This document shows positions 16,084 through 23,871 of a stretch of DNA of 59,485 nt, in pieces (position 1 is the first letter of the stretch; every line of letters begins with the position of its first letter). Position numbers and translations under genes: made by a program. The notes beneath the pieces are model-generated. The model was given only the letters and a program-made list of their open reading frames with translations. It was not told the origin of the DNA and did no database searches. The DNA comes from Blastocatellia bacterium (lineage in GTDB: Bacteria > Acidobacteriota > Blastocatellia > Pyrinomonadales > Pyrinomonadaceae), in the NCBI GenBank assembly GCA_003487805.1, contig DNNE01000129.1:6986-66470 (forward strand). The letters are read 5' to 3'.

Positions 16084-16455
16084 TTGTATGGGAAACTCAC
16101 GTGCTCGTATGACCTTGAAGAGGAGTGCGTCGACGGTCTTGACGTCTTCTTTTCAGATGTCCTTGCCGAAACGAAAGGGCGCGCAAGTGTAGTGAATTTG
16201 AATCACGTCTTCATGTGCCGCGAACAAGCGTTGAGACTGCTTCGGGAAAAGATTAAAGGTAATATCCACGATGCAATGGAAGGTTTGATTTATGAGGTCC
16301 AGTCAGAAGTATTGCGCAGCTTTAATGGTTGGCATTTCTTCATCAACCACAACGTGACGAAAGATCTCCGCAAGATTCGTAAGTTCTATATTGAGCGCCT
16401 CAATCGATGTTTGGCCGAAGCGCTTGCGACCTGGGCCGAGCTTTCTGACTCTTAA
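16084..16455 (+). CDS. Unrecognised protein downstream of DUF433
   Basis: 124 codons from a TTG at 16084. The same frame stays open back to 15988 and reads plausibly as protein (FIEAKDLVSRQSQLSRRKFI), so the true start may be an unusual codon up to 32 codons upstream; no ATG or GTG occurs in that stretch. The sequence is soluble and charged, with helices (EQALRLLREKIKGNIHDAME, VTKDLRKIRKFYIERLNRCL). I recognise no family. Its position just after a DUF433 gene makes a toxin-antitoxin-like pairing conceivable, but that is inference only. Confidence 0.55.
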   Translation: MYGKLTCSYDLEEECVDGLDVFFSDVLAETKGRASVVNLNHVFMCREQALRLLREKIKGNIHDAMEGLIYEVQSEVLRSFNGWHFFINHNVTKDLRKIRKFYIERLNRCLAEALATWAELSDS

Positions 16456-16486
16456 GCTCCTCAAGTCGTACTCCGGCTTGAGTTCG

Positions 16487-17134
16487 TCATCTTCCTCTTC
16501 GCGGGTTTGTTTTACGTCTTCCATCTCGTTCCGCCAAATAATACTGCCACAACATTCTCGCAGCAACGGATCTATACGGCCGCCAGCGCTGTGCCATGCG
16601 CGCAAGCTCAACGAACGACGGGCGATCATCTAGTTTGCGAAGTTTCTTCACCGCAGTCGCCAGGGCGATGTCGCCATCTGGCCAGATGTCGGGACGCCGC
16701 AAGGCCATCAGCAGGTAGATGTTCGCAGTCCATGGCCCTACGCCTTTGATCTGCGTCAGCGTCGCGTGCGCATCTTGATCATTCAAACGGCCGATCGATT
16801 TCAGATCGCCGTTTGTAAAAGCTTGAGCAACCTGGATTGCGTAGTGAGCTTTTTGGCGCGTCATGCCGAGCGAGCGCAGATAGGTCTCGCCGCATTCGAT
16901 GAACGCTTGAGGTTCGAACGGATCTATGTTCGCTCGTAATCGCTCGAACATCGATCGGGCTGAGATAAGTGAAACCTGTTGCTCGAGAACTATTCGCAGC
17001 AGCGTGCGAAAGCCCGGTTGGCGCCCCCACATCGGCGGCGGACCGTGAACATGATAGATGGAAGCGAGATGGCGATCACGCGCGGCCAGCGCTGTGGCTG
17101 CTTCGGCGAGACCGTCTCTTGTCAAGCTTGTCAC
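16487..17134 (-). CDS. DNA-3-methyladenine glycosylase, AlkA-like (HhH-GPD)
   Basis: 215 residues. The helix-hairpin-helix (LTQIKGVGPWTANIYLLMAL, about residues 126-145) is followed by the catalytic Asp155 in WPDGDIAL, as in the HhH-GPD glycosylases. RIVLEQQVSLISARSMFERL is the characteristic first helical segment. It lacks the N-terminal AlkA-type extra domain, so it is a compact alkyl-base glycosylase that excises damaged purines in base excision repair. It converges with the unrecognised gene at 16455. Confidence 0.88.
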   Translation of the reverse strand: MTSLTRDGLAEAATALAARDRHLASIYHVHGPPPMWGRQPGFRTLLRIVLEQQVSLISARSMFERLRANIDPFEPQAFIECGETYLRSLGMTRQKAHYAIQVAQAFTNGDLKSIGRLNDQDAHATLTQIKGVGPWTANIYLLMALRRPDIWPDGDIALATAVKKLRKLDDRPSFVELARMAQRWRPYRSVAARMLWQYYLAERDGRRKTNPRRGR

Positions 17135-17172
17135 CGCACTGTATGTCGTAAATGGTTACTGACCGGCGTTGC

Positions 17173-17397
17173 CTAAAGAGATTGCCGCTTGAAGATGCAT
17201 TCTCTATGGCTGCTCGAAGGATCCATGGTTACTAGTTCCCATCCAAGGTTTCCCAGAGTGTTAGCCCGCTCTTGAGTACATCCGGTCTCGAACTTGTATT
17301 CCCACACCTTATGGTCGGGTGCAGCACTGCTGAAGCCCCAGGCTCCAGCCGACAGCGCGATGACTGCTAATGTCGCGATCGCAAATTTTTGTTTCAT
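17173..17397 (-). CDS. Small secreted DUF4177-like protein
   Basis: 74 residues from the ATG at 17397, with GGAGG 6 bases upstream. Residues 1-24 are a signal peptide (FAIATLAVIALSAGAWGF, SSAA). The mature part VWEYKFETGC...ERANTLGNLGWELVTMD has the DUF4177 pattern (a Trp-Glu-Tyr strand, then a helix, then GWELV). Two Cys residues may form a disulfide. The function of the domain is unknown. It lies downstream of the Ig-domain genes on the same strand, with a 164-base gap. Confidence 0.72.
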   Translation of the reverse strand: MKQKFAIATLAVIALSAGAWGFSSAAPDHKVWEYKFETGCTQERANTLGNLGWELVTMDPSSSHRECIFKRQSL

Positions 17398-17561
17398 GGC
17401 AACCTCCGGCCAGAGGTTAACTGATGAGAGCGATCGCGGCAACTTCAACGCGCTGCGCGTGCCGCCAACACAGAATTCTCAACGGACAATGCGGCCGTTC
17501 GGAAAATCCTTTTGGCTAGTGAGACACCGGAAGTTCCGACCACGCCCCGGCCAGCGGCCAT

Positions 17562-17864
17562 TTAGATGTGCGCGTTCTGATCAGGTTGCGGCGCCACTAC
17601 TACATTGAAACTTTGTTCCCCAAGATTGCCGGCGTCGTCGCTCGCTTTAACTGAAAACGTGAACGAGCCGGCCTCCGATGGTACGCCGTCTACGGTTCCG
17701 ATCGGAGTAATTTCGATGCCGGGAGGTAAAGTGCCGTCGCCAACTGCAAACGAATAGGACGGAGTGCCGCCGGTTACTTGTAACCACACGGTGTATTCCT
17801 CGCCGACTTCGAGGCCGGTAAGAGTTCGCGTAGCGAAAACCAGTGAGGATTCATTCTTGATCAT
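17562..17864 (-). CDS. Small single Ig-like (He_PIG) domain protein B
   Basis: 100 residues without a signal peptide or membrane segment. The whole protein is one putative Ig domain: YTVWLQVTGGTPSYSFAVGD, GTLPPGIEI, GTVDGVPSEAGSFTFSVKA, SDDAGNLGEQSFNV. It is clearly paralogous to the protein at 18091-18396: the patterns xLVFxTxxL, VGEEYxxWLQV, PxGIxxxxxGxVxGxP and the final strand line up. Stand-alone cytoplasmic domains of this type are unusual, since the fold normally occurs as modules in large secreted proteins. It lies downstream of an amidotransferase remnant. Confidence 0.75.
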   Translation of the reverse strand: MIKNESSLVFATRTLTGLEVGEEYTVWLQVTGGTPSYSFAVGDGTLPPGIEITPIGTVDGVPSEAGSFTFSVKASDDAGNLGEQSFNVVVAPQPDQNAHI

Positions 17865-18005
17865 GTCGTTTTTATCCTTTGCGTTGAGCGGCGAAGTTCA
17901 GTGCGGGAGGAGGCGCCAACGCCGATCTCGCGCGGTTAAGCCTTCCAGTAATGTGGACGAAGGCAAGAGAAAGAAGCTGTAGTTAAGCTACGCTGGCTTC
18001 CTTTC

Positions 18006-18061
18006 CAGCGCAACCTCAGTAAGTTTTCGAATAGCAGCCGTCCGTCGCGAGATTCGTTTGT
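18006..18061 (-). pseudogene. Remnant of a second glutamine-amidotransferase C-terminus
   Basis: On the minus strand, 18061 to 18006 reads TNESRDGRLLFENLLRLRW, nearly the same as the last residues of the intact amidotransferase (PNESRDGRLLFENFLKLAL). Over 16 aligned codons, 8 differ synonymously, 2 cause conservative changes (F to L, K to R) and 6 are identical. The source copy therefore diverged under selection before it was truncated. It lies between the two Ig-domain genes. Confidence 0.7.
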
Positions 18062-18090
18062 AAGTTTTGCAGAAGGTTCTTGAGCGCCAG

Positions 18091-18396
18091 CTAACTTGCT
18101 TCGCCCTCGCCACCGCTCACCTGACAATCGAACGCCTGCGTTTCGCTGGCCCCGGTGGCGTCGGAGACCGTAATAAAAACCGTAGTGTCCTGGGCGTCGT
18201 CGGGCAAAGGAATACCGGACACATAGCCTTCCGAAGAAAGGCCAATACCCGCTGGAAACTGTCCGCTTTGAATTTCGAACGTGACTGGCTGGGTGGCGCC
18301 GTCTACTTGCAGCCACAGCTCATAAGGCACATCAACGATGAACTCGGGCAGACCCTCGGTCTGGAATATCAGCTTGGGCTTTTTTTCATCAGTCAT
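18091..18396 (-). CDS. Small single Ig-like (He_PIG) domain protein A
   Basis: 101 residues without a signal peptide. The Ig-type strands are YELWLQVDGATQPVTFEI, GQFPAGIGLSSEGYVSGIPL, TTVFITVSDATGASETQAF. It starts MTDEKKPKLIFQTEGLPEFI and ends in an acidic tail (GGEGEAS). It is a paralog of the protein at 17562-17864. It follows the glutamine amidotransferase gene by 45 bases on the same strand, so the two are likely co-transcribed. It could be an accessory or binding protein for the amidotransferase; that is inference. Confidence 0.78.
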   Translation of the reverse strand: MTDEKKPKLIFQTEGLPEFIVDVPYELWLQVDGATQPVTFEIQSGQFPAGIGLSSEGYVSGIPLPDDAQDTTVFITVSDATGASETQAFDCQVSGGEGEAS

Positions 18397-18441
18397 GGTT
18401 TCATTCTTCCAATCGAATTATTTGAGGTTGTTAGATCGGTT

Positions 18442-19365
18442 TTAGTAAGCCAGGGCCAGCTTTAGAAAATTTTCAAACAGCAATCGCCCGTCGCGAGATT
18501 CGTTCGGGTGCTCCCAGCGAGTGCGGTTGCGGTTCCAGTCTTCAAACGATTTTTCCAGATGAAACTGGACTGAGTAGATAAATTGATTGTCGGATCGTTT
18601 GACCATCATCTGATTGCGGCAGAGATACGATCGAGCTAGCAGCTGGAAGCCTTCCGGCACGCTATCGAGCTGCAGTCCGTGATTTTGCCAGACGCGCAGG
18701 ATACGGCCTTCGCGGGTGTAGTCCTGCCAAACTCTGGATTCCGGATTATCGATACCGTTGAAGATTGGATCTTCCGGCTCGACGATGCGCACGAAGCGAT
18801 ATTGATATTCAGTCACACGATTCGTCCGGCGCTTTTCCTGCTCCTGCTGATCGAGGGTTACCACGCGCGCGCCAAAACTCAATCCGATCAGTTGATGCCC
18901 GCCGCAAATACCCAGCACCGGAACCCTGGTTGTATGAATGAAATCGGTGAAGCCGGCCAGCAGTTCAGATTTATAGAAGTCAAAGTCTCGCAGCGTGCCG
19001 CTCAACACGATCGCATCCGGCTCAAACTTATCGGCGACCTTTGCGAGTTCGCTTACGTGCGCAATTTCCGTAATCGGTTCCTGCACAAGGCGTTTGATGT
19101 TTGTGACGATATTTTGCAACGCCATGGACGCAATCTGCCGCTCGAGTTTCAGTTGAGAGTGGGTGCTCCTGCCCAATTCCTTTCGGGCTATGTCGGACAG
19201 ATCGTTTTCGTCGCGCAACAGATTGTCGACGATCAGTACGCGCACTTTTCCGATCGTTTTTTCGATCGACTCGTAACGACAGAAATTCTGTTGATTGAAA
19301 GGAAATGGAAGCGCCTCGATTTCCGGGGCCTGCACTTCCGTTGGATTTGTTTCTTGAATTTCCAC
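18442..19365 (-). CDS. Class I glutamine amidotransferase domain protein
   Basis: 307 residues. From about residue 40 it is a GATase class I domain: VRVLIVDN, PDAIVLSGT, and LGICGGHQLIGLSFGARVV with the nucleophile Cys154. The triad is completed by His269 and Glu271 in VQFHLEKS, all intact. It lacks a synthetase domain, so it is not GuaA or CarA itself but a stand-alone GATase or gamma-glutamyl peptidase-like enzyme (as in PuuD or GuaA-like peptidases). The N-terminal 40 residues are a Glu/Pro-rich extension. Two small Ig-domain proteins follow. An inverted repeat occupies its leader. Confidence 0.82.
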   Translation of the reverse strand: MEIQETNPTEVQAPEIEALPFPFNQQNFCRYESIEKTIGKVRVLIVDNLLRDENDLSDIARKELGRSTHSQLKLERQIASMALQNIVTNIKRLVQEPITEIAHVSELAKVADKFEPDAIVLSGTLRDFDFYKSELLAGFTDFIHTTRVPVLGICGGHQLIGLSFGARVVTLDQQEQEKRRTNRVTEYQYRFVRIVEPEDPIFNGIDNPESRVWQDYTREGRILRVWQNHGLQLDSVPEGFQLLARSYLCRNQMMVKRSDNQFIYSVQFHLEKSFEDWNRNRTRWEHPNESRDGRLLFENFLKLALAY

Positions 19366-19375
19366 GATGACTAGT

Positions 19376-19485
19376 TAGCCACAAAAAAGCACAAAAGGCT
19401 CAAAAAGATCGACGAGTAAAAAGACCTGGATCGTACGCTTAAGGCTAGGCATTTCCTTTTGTGCTTTTTGTGCCTTTTTGTGGCT
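19376..19485. repeat. Inverted repeat (GCCACAAAAAGGCACAAAAG family)
   Basis: TTAGCCACAAAAAAGCACAA (19376 on) and the inverted arm ending GCCTTTTTGTGGCT (19453-19485) flank about 45 bases. The right arm encodes the last residues of the 19445-19969 protein. The same family recurs at 54531-54665. Confidence 0.85.
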
Positions 19486-19969
19486 CCGTCTTCTGCTTCG
19501 TACTCTGCTTAAACTCGGGAACGCGCGGGCCTGCTCCTGCCATGGCAATCTCGTCACGTACTTTACCAATGATCTGGCGCTGAACGCGAGCGCGAAAAGC
19601 TGCATTACGATCGGCAGTCAGACGCTCTGACATGAGCAGCATTCGATGCCAGGAGCTGTCGAGTTCATCTGCGATCATCGAAATCTTCGTGATGTCATAA
19701 GGAATCGCCACCGCGCTACAACCAATACGCGCGAACACCGAGAGATATCGGGCGGTGGCCAGGTCGGGGCAGAGCATGCGACGCCCGCCGACTTTTAATT
19801 CGATGCCCAGCAACGTGTGATGAATCTGTGGCGCAGATTTCTTCGCCATCGCGGGAAACTCATAAGCCCGGGTTCGCAGCTTGAGCACGCGTCGGACGTA
19901 AACCCGCGGCAACCATGAATCGCCAAGTTCACTGCTTATTTTCTCGAGATAGTTAGCCGCGTCTTTCAT
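19445..19969 (-). CDS. Unrecognised protein downstream of nuoN
   Basis: 174 residues from the ATG at 19969 (MKDAANYLEKISSELGD); the longer frame would overlap nuoN. No family was recognised. The middle is mixed alpha/beta (MLCPDLATARYLSVFARIG, CSAVAIPYDITKISMIADEL) and the C-terminal part is helical and basic. The last 13 or so residues (EPQKGTKSTKGNA) are encoded by the arm of a dispersed inverted repeat, so the original C-terminus was probably replaced when the element arrived. It starts 12 bases after the nuoN stop and may be the last cistron of the nuo transcript. Confidence 0.6.
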   Translation of the reverse strand: MKDAANYLEKISSELGDSWLPRVYVRRVLKLRTRAYEFPAMAKKSAPQIHHTLLGIELKVGGRRMLCPDLATARYLSVFARIGCSAVAIPYDITKISMIADELDSSWHRMLLMSERLTADRNAAFRARVQRQIIGKVRDEIAMAGAGPRVPEFKQSTKQKTEPQKGTKSTKGNA

Positions 19970-19980
19970 TGCGGAACAGT

Positions 19981-21531
19981 TCAACGCATGCGCACCGCAA
20001 TCGCAGGTCGAGATTGAAAGACGCTGATTATGCGTCCGGGAAACAGCCCGAGATAGAACACGCCGAGGATGGTAATCAACAAAGCGATAGCCAGACTTGA
20101 CGGAATACGCGGCACTTCCCAGGCACCGGTTCGTTCGCGAAAGAACATTACGATGATCAGTCGCAAATAGTAATAAGCAGAAACGGCAGTGTTAAGCACA
20201 CCGATGACAACCAGCCAAATGTAACCTTGCCGGAGCGCCGCGCTGAACACGAAAAGTTTCCCGGTGAAGCCGGCGGTCAGAGGCATTCCGAACAGGCTCA
20301 ACAAGAAAATTGAAAGTGAAAATGCGAGTACCGGCGAAGCGAAACCAATGCCGTTGTAATCATCGACAGTTGTCTGCTGGTCGCCACGCCGCGCAATCAG
20401 CGTGACCACGGCGAACGCGCCCATGTTCATAATTGCGTACGCCAACAAATAGAAAGCAACTGCCGACAAGGCGGCGCTTCGTTCTTCCGCCGTCGTCGCC
20501 GCACCCGCCGCCACGAATCCCACCAGCGCATAGCCCGCGTGCGCGATCGATGAGTACGCGAGCATTCGCTTTACGTTGTTCTGGGCGATGGCGACAACGT
20601 TGCCGACTGTCATGGTCAAAACTGCCATGATGGCCAGCGTGCCCACCCATGCTTTGTGCGCGTAACCGCCCGCGCTAAGCGCCGCAGTGGCGATGGGGAA
20701 TCCAAAAACAAAGACGCGCATGAATGAAGCAAAGCCGGCGGCTTTCGGCCCCGCCGCCATGAAGGCAGTGACGGGCGTGGGCGCGCCTTCGTAAACGTCG
20801 GGCGTCCAAACATGAAATGGCGCGGTGGCGATTTTGAATCCAAACCCGACGAGCAACATTGCGGCTCCGGCAAGCAGCAAGGGCGGATAAAGTGATTGAT
20901 TCAGGCGCGTGGCGATGATTGCGATATTTGTCGTGCCCGGCAGACTCGCGGTCGCGGTCGCTCCATAGATCAACGCAATGCCATAAAGCAGGAAGGCCGA
21001 CGCGAACGATCCCAGAATAAAGTACTTTAAGGACGATTCGTTCGAGCGCACATCGGTACGTCGAAATCCAGCGAGCACGTAAGTAGCAATTGACAGGATC
21101 TCAAGACCCAGAAACACGATCACGAGATCGCCGGCTGAGGCCATCAACATCATGCCGGTCGTTGCGAAGAGCAGCAGCGAATGAAACTCGCCGGCCGGCA
21201 GCTTCTCTGTCTCGATCCAAACACTCGAGATCAGAATCGTCAGCAAAGCCACTACCAGGAAAATCAAGGTGAAGCTCAGGCGCAGCTCATCGAGAACAAT
21301 CATGCCGTTGAAGGCGCTGCGCTGGGCGGGCCACGCGTTCCAAAGCCAGAAACAACTCACGGCTGCAGCTATCAAGCTGATGATCGATAGCGTGCCCGTC
21401 AGCCAGCGCTGATTCCGGTGCGCAAAGGCATCGACCATCATGACGAGCACGCCCGCAATGCCGACAATCATCTCCGGCGCGATTAGCGTCAGATTAATAT
21501 CGGGAGTGCCTGCTTGAAATGCTAGCAACAT
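19981..21531 (-). CDS. nuoN: NADH-quinone oxidoreductase subunit N
   Basis: About 516 residues from the ATG at 21531 (MLLAFQAGTPDINL), preferred over an upstream TTG. NuoN is one of three antiporter-like proton-pumping subunits of complex I. It has about 14 transmembrane segments. The key family lysines and glutamate are in the expected contexts: FLGLEILSIATYVLAGF, SSLKYFILGSFASAFLLYG, KIATAPFHVWTPDVYEGAPTP, NNVKRMLAYSSIAHAGY and MPLTAGFTGK. It is the last recognised nuo gene, separated from nuoM by a redoxin gene and a repeat. Confidence 0.95.
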   Translation of the reverse strand: MLLAFQAGTPDINLTLIAPEMIVGIAGVLVMMVDAFAHRNQRWLTGTLSIISLIAAAVSCFWLWNAWPAQRSAFNGMIVLDELRLSFTLIFLVVALLTILISSVWIETEKLPAGEFHSLLLFATTGMMLMASAGDLVIVFLGLEILSIATYVLAGFRRTDVRSNESSLKYFILGSFASAFLLYGIALIYGATATASLPGTTNIAIIATRLNQSLYPPLLLAGAAMLLVGFGFKIATAPFHVWTPDVYEGAPTPVTAFMAAGPKAAGFASFMRVFVFGFPIATAALSAGGYAHKAWVGTLAIMAVLTMTVGNVVAIAQNNVKRMLAYSSIAHAGYALVGFVAAGAATTAEERSAALSAVAFYLLAYAIMNMGAFAVVTLIARRGDQQTTVDDYNGIGFASPVLAFSLSIFLLSLFGMPLTAGFTGKLFVFSAALRQGYIWLVVIGVLNTAVSAYYYLRLIIVMFFRERTGAWEVPRIPSSLAIALLITILGVFYLGLFPGRIISVFQSRPAIAVRMR

Positions 21532-21573
21532 GTGTTTCTCTATTAGCCGGACGAAATACCGTCCAAGTCTCAA

Positions 21574-21665
21574 TTCGTGTGCATTCGTAATTTTAGTGTG
21601 GCTTCGTGGTGTGTCGCTTTAGGTCTCAGCAAAACCGATCCACGAAATCACACGAAATTCATCCA
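21574..21665. repeat. Inverted repeat (CGTGTGGATTCGTGG family)
   Basis: AATTCGTGTGCATTCGTAAT...TGGCTTCGTGG (21574-21610) is imperfectly inverted by CCACGAAATCACACGAAATT (about 21639-21658). It fills the gap between the redoxin gene and nuoN. The same family occurs at 37711-37791 between thiS and thiG. Confidence 0.7.
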
Positions 21666-21678
21666 CTACACACCAAAA

Positions 21679-22227
21679 CTATCTGCCTGCCTCGGTCGTT
21701 CGACCCAGGAGTCTATTCAACCGCGCGCGCAAGTTCGCCTTGTAGCTTTCTGTCTGAGACTCCATGCCCAACTGCACGGGCGCATCCACCCGTCCGCTTT
21801 TATTCAGCAGCACAATCATCGGCAACCGCACTCGATCGGCGAATTGCAGGTAGACCATCTTGCCGGTGTCGCGCAGAACGGGAAACGTCACTCTTCGTTC
21901 GTGCGCGTATCTCTTCAGGCCTGCGTTGGTGATTTCTTCAGGACGTTCCACGCTGACCCAGAAGAACTTCACCGGCCTGTCTCGGAACTCAGTCAGCAGC
22001 TCCTGCAGCGCCTTTAATTCAGTAGTGCAGGGCAGACACCAGGTCGCCCCGAACGAAACCAGCACGACCGAGCCGCGCAGATCTGCGAGGTCGTAAACTT
22101 TTCCGTCGAGGCCCTGCAACTTCATCTGAGGGGCTGCCGGCGGAGGCTTTAACTGCGCAGACGCGACGCCGCCCAGGGCGATCAGGACTGCGATCATTAA
22201 TGTGGCGCGCAGCGCGTGTGTTCTCAC
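21679..22227 (-). CDS. TlpA/ResA-like secreted thioredoxin-fold protein
   Basis: 182 residues from a GTG at 22227, 6 bases after the nuoM stop; an ATG at 22197 is an alternative start with a shorter signal. The N-terminus (RATLMIAVLIALGGVASAQ) is a signal peptide. The redoxin fold shows GLDGKVYDLADLRGSVVLVS, the active site WCLPC (Cys64, Cys67), then VKFFWVSVERPEEI and LPMIVLLNKSGRV with the cis-Pro. It would act outside the cytoplasmic membrane in disulfide reduction or cytochrome maturation. Its place between nuoM and nuoN means it is transcribed with complex I. Confidence 0.85.
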   Translation of the reverse strand: MRTHALRATLMIAVLIALGGVASAQLKPPPAAPQMKLQGLDGKVYDLADLRGSVVLVSFGATWCLPCTTELKALQELLTEFRDRPVKFFWVSVERPEEITNAGLKRYAHERRVTFPVLRDTGKMVYLQFADRVRLPMIVLLNKSGRVDAPVQLGMESQTESYKANLRARLNRLLGRTTEAGR

Positions 22228-22232
22228 GATTT

Positions 22233-23807
22233 CTATTGCGCCTTCTCCGGTTTCGGGACGGCGGCAACCGCAGGCGTCCTGGTCGCATTTGGATTCAGGA
22301 GCTGCTGTGTTGCCACCACGCTGGCGCGCGATCGATTCAAAAACGGTGCCGGATAAACTCCCATGAACAGCATCAGAGCCAGCAGCGGTAACACCAGGGC
22401 GACTTCGCGCGCATTCAAATCGAGCAGTTTTGCGTTCGCTTCGCTTGTCTTCACGCCGAACACGACACGTTGCAGCATCCAGAGCATGTAAACCGCCGCC
22501 CAGATGACCCCCGTTCCCGCCAGCATCGTCACAATCCAGGTATGATTCACCGCAGCCGATGTCCATGAACCGAGCATGATCAGAAACTCGCCAACGAAAC
22601 CATTCAAGAACGGCAAACCAATTGATGACAGCGAAGCGATGACAAAGAGGGCAGAGAACCAGGGCATCGGCCGCGCCAGTCCGCCAAACTCAGAAATCAT
22701 GCGCGTGTGTCGCCGCTCGTAAATCATGCCGACAAATAGAAACAGCGCGCCCGTCGACACGCCGTGATTCAACATCTGATAGAGCGCGCCCTGCATTCCC
22801 TGTTCGGTAAACGAAAACAAGCCGAGCACGACAAATCCCATATGACTAACTGATGAGTAGGCGACCAAACGCTTCACGTCGGGTTGGACCATCGCGACCA
22901 GCGCGCCGTAAATAATTCCGATAACGGCAAGCGTGATCATGATTGGCGCGAACTGCCGGGATGCATTCGGGAATAAACCAAAATTGAAACGCAGCAGTCC
23001 GTAGGTACCCATCTTCAGCAAGACGCCGGCAAGGATCACTGAGCCGGCTGTGGGCGCTTCAGTATGCGCATCCGGCAACCAGGTGTGAAACGGCCAGAGC
23101 GGCACTTTAATGCAGAAAGCAAACGCAAACGCGAGAAACAACCAGAACTCTGCGCGCGGCGAGATCACCCCGGCGTTGGTCTTGAGTGTTTCAATCAGGA
23201 CGGTGTAATCAAAGGTGCCGATGCCCGTTGCCTTTTGATGAATGAGGTAGAGCGCGATGATGCCGACCAGCATCAGGAGCGAACCTACTGCCGTGTAGAT
23301 GAAAAACTTTACTGCTGCATAGATGCGCCGCTCGCCGCCCCAGATTCCGATCAGGAAAAACATCGGCACCAGCGACGCTTCGAAGAAGAGATAGAAAAGC
23401 AGTAGATCCAGCGAGACGAAGACGCCGATCATCGCTGACTGAAGTAACAACATCAGCGCGTAGTAAGTCAGTTGCCGCTTGGTGATCGCGGTCCAACTCG
23501 AGAGCACGGCGATTGGCATCAAGAGCGTCGTCAATAAGACGAGCCAGAGGCTGATGCCGTCGACACCCACGTGATAACGTGCTCCGACCGCTCCAATCCA
23601 GGAATAATTTTCTTCCAGGACAAACGTGCTGAAGGCGCCGCCGCCTTTGATTAGCAGCAGCGAAAGCAGGAACGCGAGCGTCGTGAATCCGAGCGCGATC
23701 CAGCGATAGTGTGATTCTCTGGAGCCGGGCGTAAGGCTGTAGACAACCGTGGTCGCCGCGCCAATCACCGGCAGAAGAATCAGAATTGTGAGCAGATGAT
23801 TCTGCAT
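22233..23807 (-). CDS. nuoM: NADH-quinone oxidoreductase subunit M
   Basis: 524 residues with about 14 transmembrane segments. It is an antiporter-like proton-pumping subunit. Signatures are FFEASLVPMFFLIGIWGGERRIYA with the conserved Glu, FCIKVPLWPFHTWLPDAHTEAPT, GTYGLLRFNFGLFP, VQPDVKRLVAYSSVSHMGFV, YQMLNHGVSTGALFLFVGMIYERRHTR. The C-terminus is extended and Ala/Pro-rich (NATRTPAVAAVPKPEKAQ). A CACAGAGGACACAGAG inverted repeat fills the whole gap to nuoL. Confidence 0.97.
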   Translation of the reverse strand: MQNHLLTILILLPVIGAATTVVYSLTPGSRESHYRWIALGFTTLAFLLSLLLIKGGGAFSTFVLEENYSWIGAVGARYHVGVDGISLWLVLLTTLLMPIAVLSSWTAITKRQLTYYALMLLLQSAMIGVFVSLDLLLFYLFFEASLVPMFFLIGIWGGERRIYAAVKFFIYTAVGSLLMLVGIIALYLIHQKATGIGTFDYTVLIETLKTNAGVISPRAEFWLFLAFAFAFCIKVPLWPFHTWLPDAHTEAPTAGSVILAGVLLKMGTYGLLRFNFGLFPNASRQFAPIMITLAVIGIIYGALVAMVQPDVKRLVAYSSVSHMGFVVLGLFSFTEQGMQGALYQMLNHGVSTGALFLFVGMIYERRHTRMISEFGGLARPMPWFSALFVIASLSSIGLPFLNGFVGEFLIMLGSWTSAAVNHTWIVTMLAGTGVIWAAVYMLWMLQRVVFGVKTSEANAKLLDLNAREVALVLPLLALMLFMGVYPAPFLNRSRASVVATQQLLNPNATRTPAVAAVPKPEKAQ

Positions 23808-23810
23808 TGC

Positions 23811-23870
23811 TCTGTGTTTCCTCTGTGCCCTCTGTGGTGAAAATGATCTAAACCACAGAGGACACAGAGA
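23811..23870. repeat. CACAGAGGACACAGAG inverted repeat in the nuoL-nuoM gap
   Basis: CTCTGTGTTTCCTCTGTGCC then CTCTGTGGT (23811-23838) pairs with ACCACAGAGGACACAGAG (about 23852-23869). The element occupies essentially all of the 64 bases between the nuoL stop and the nuoM start. Confidence 0.88.
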
Positions 23871-23871
23871 A

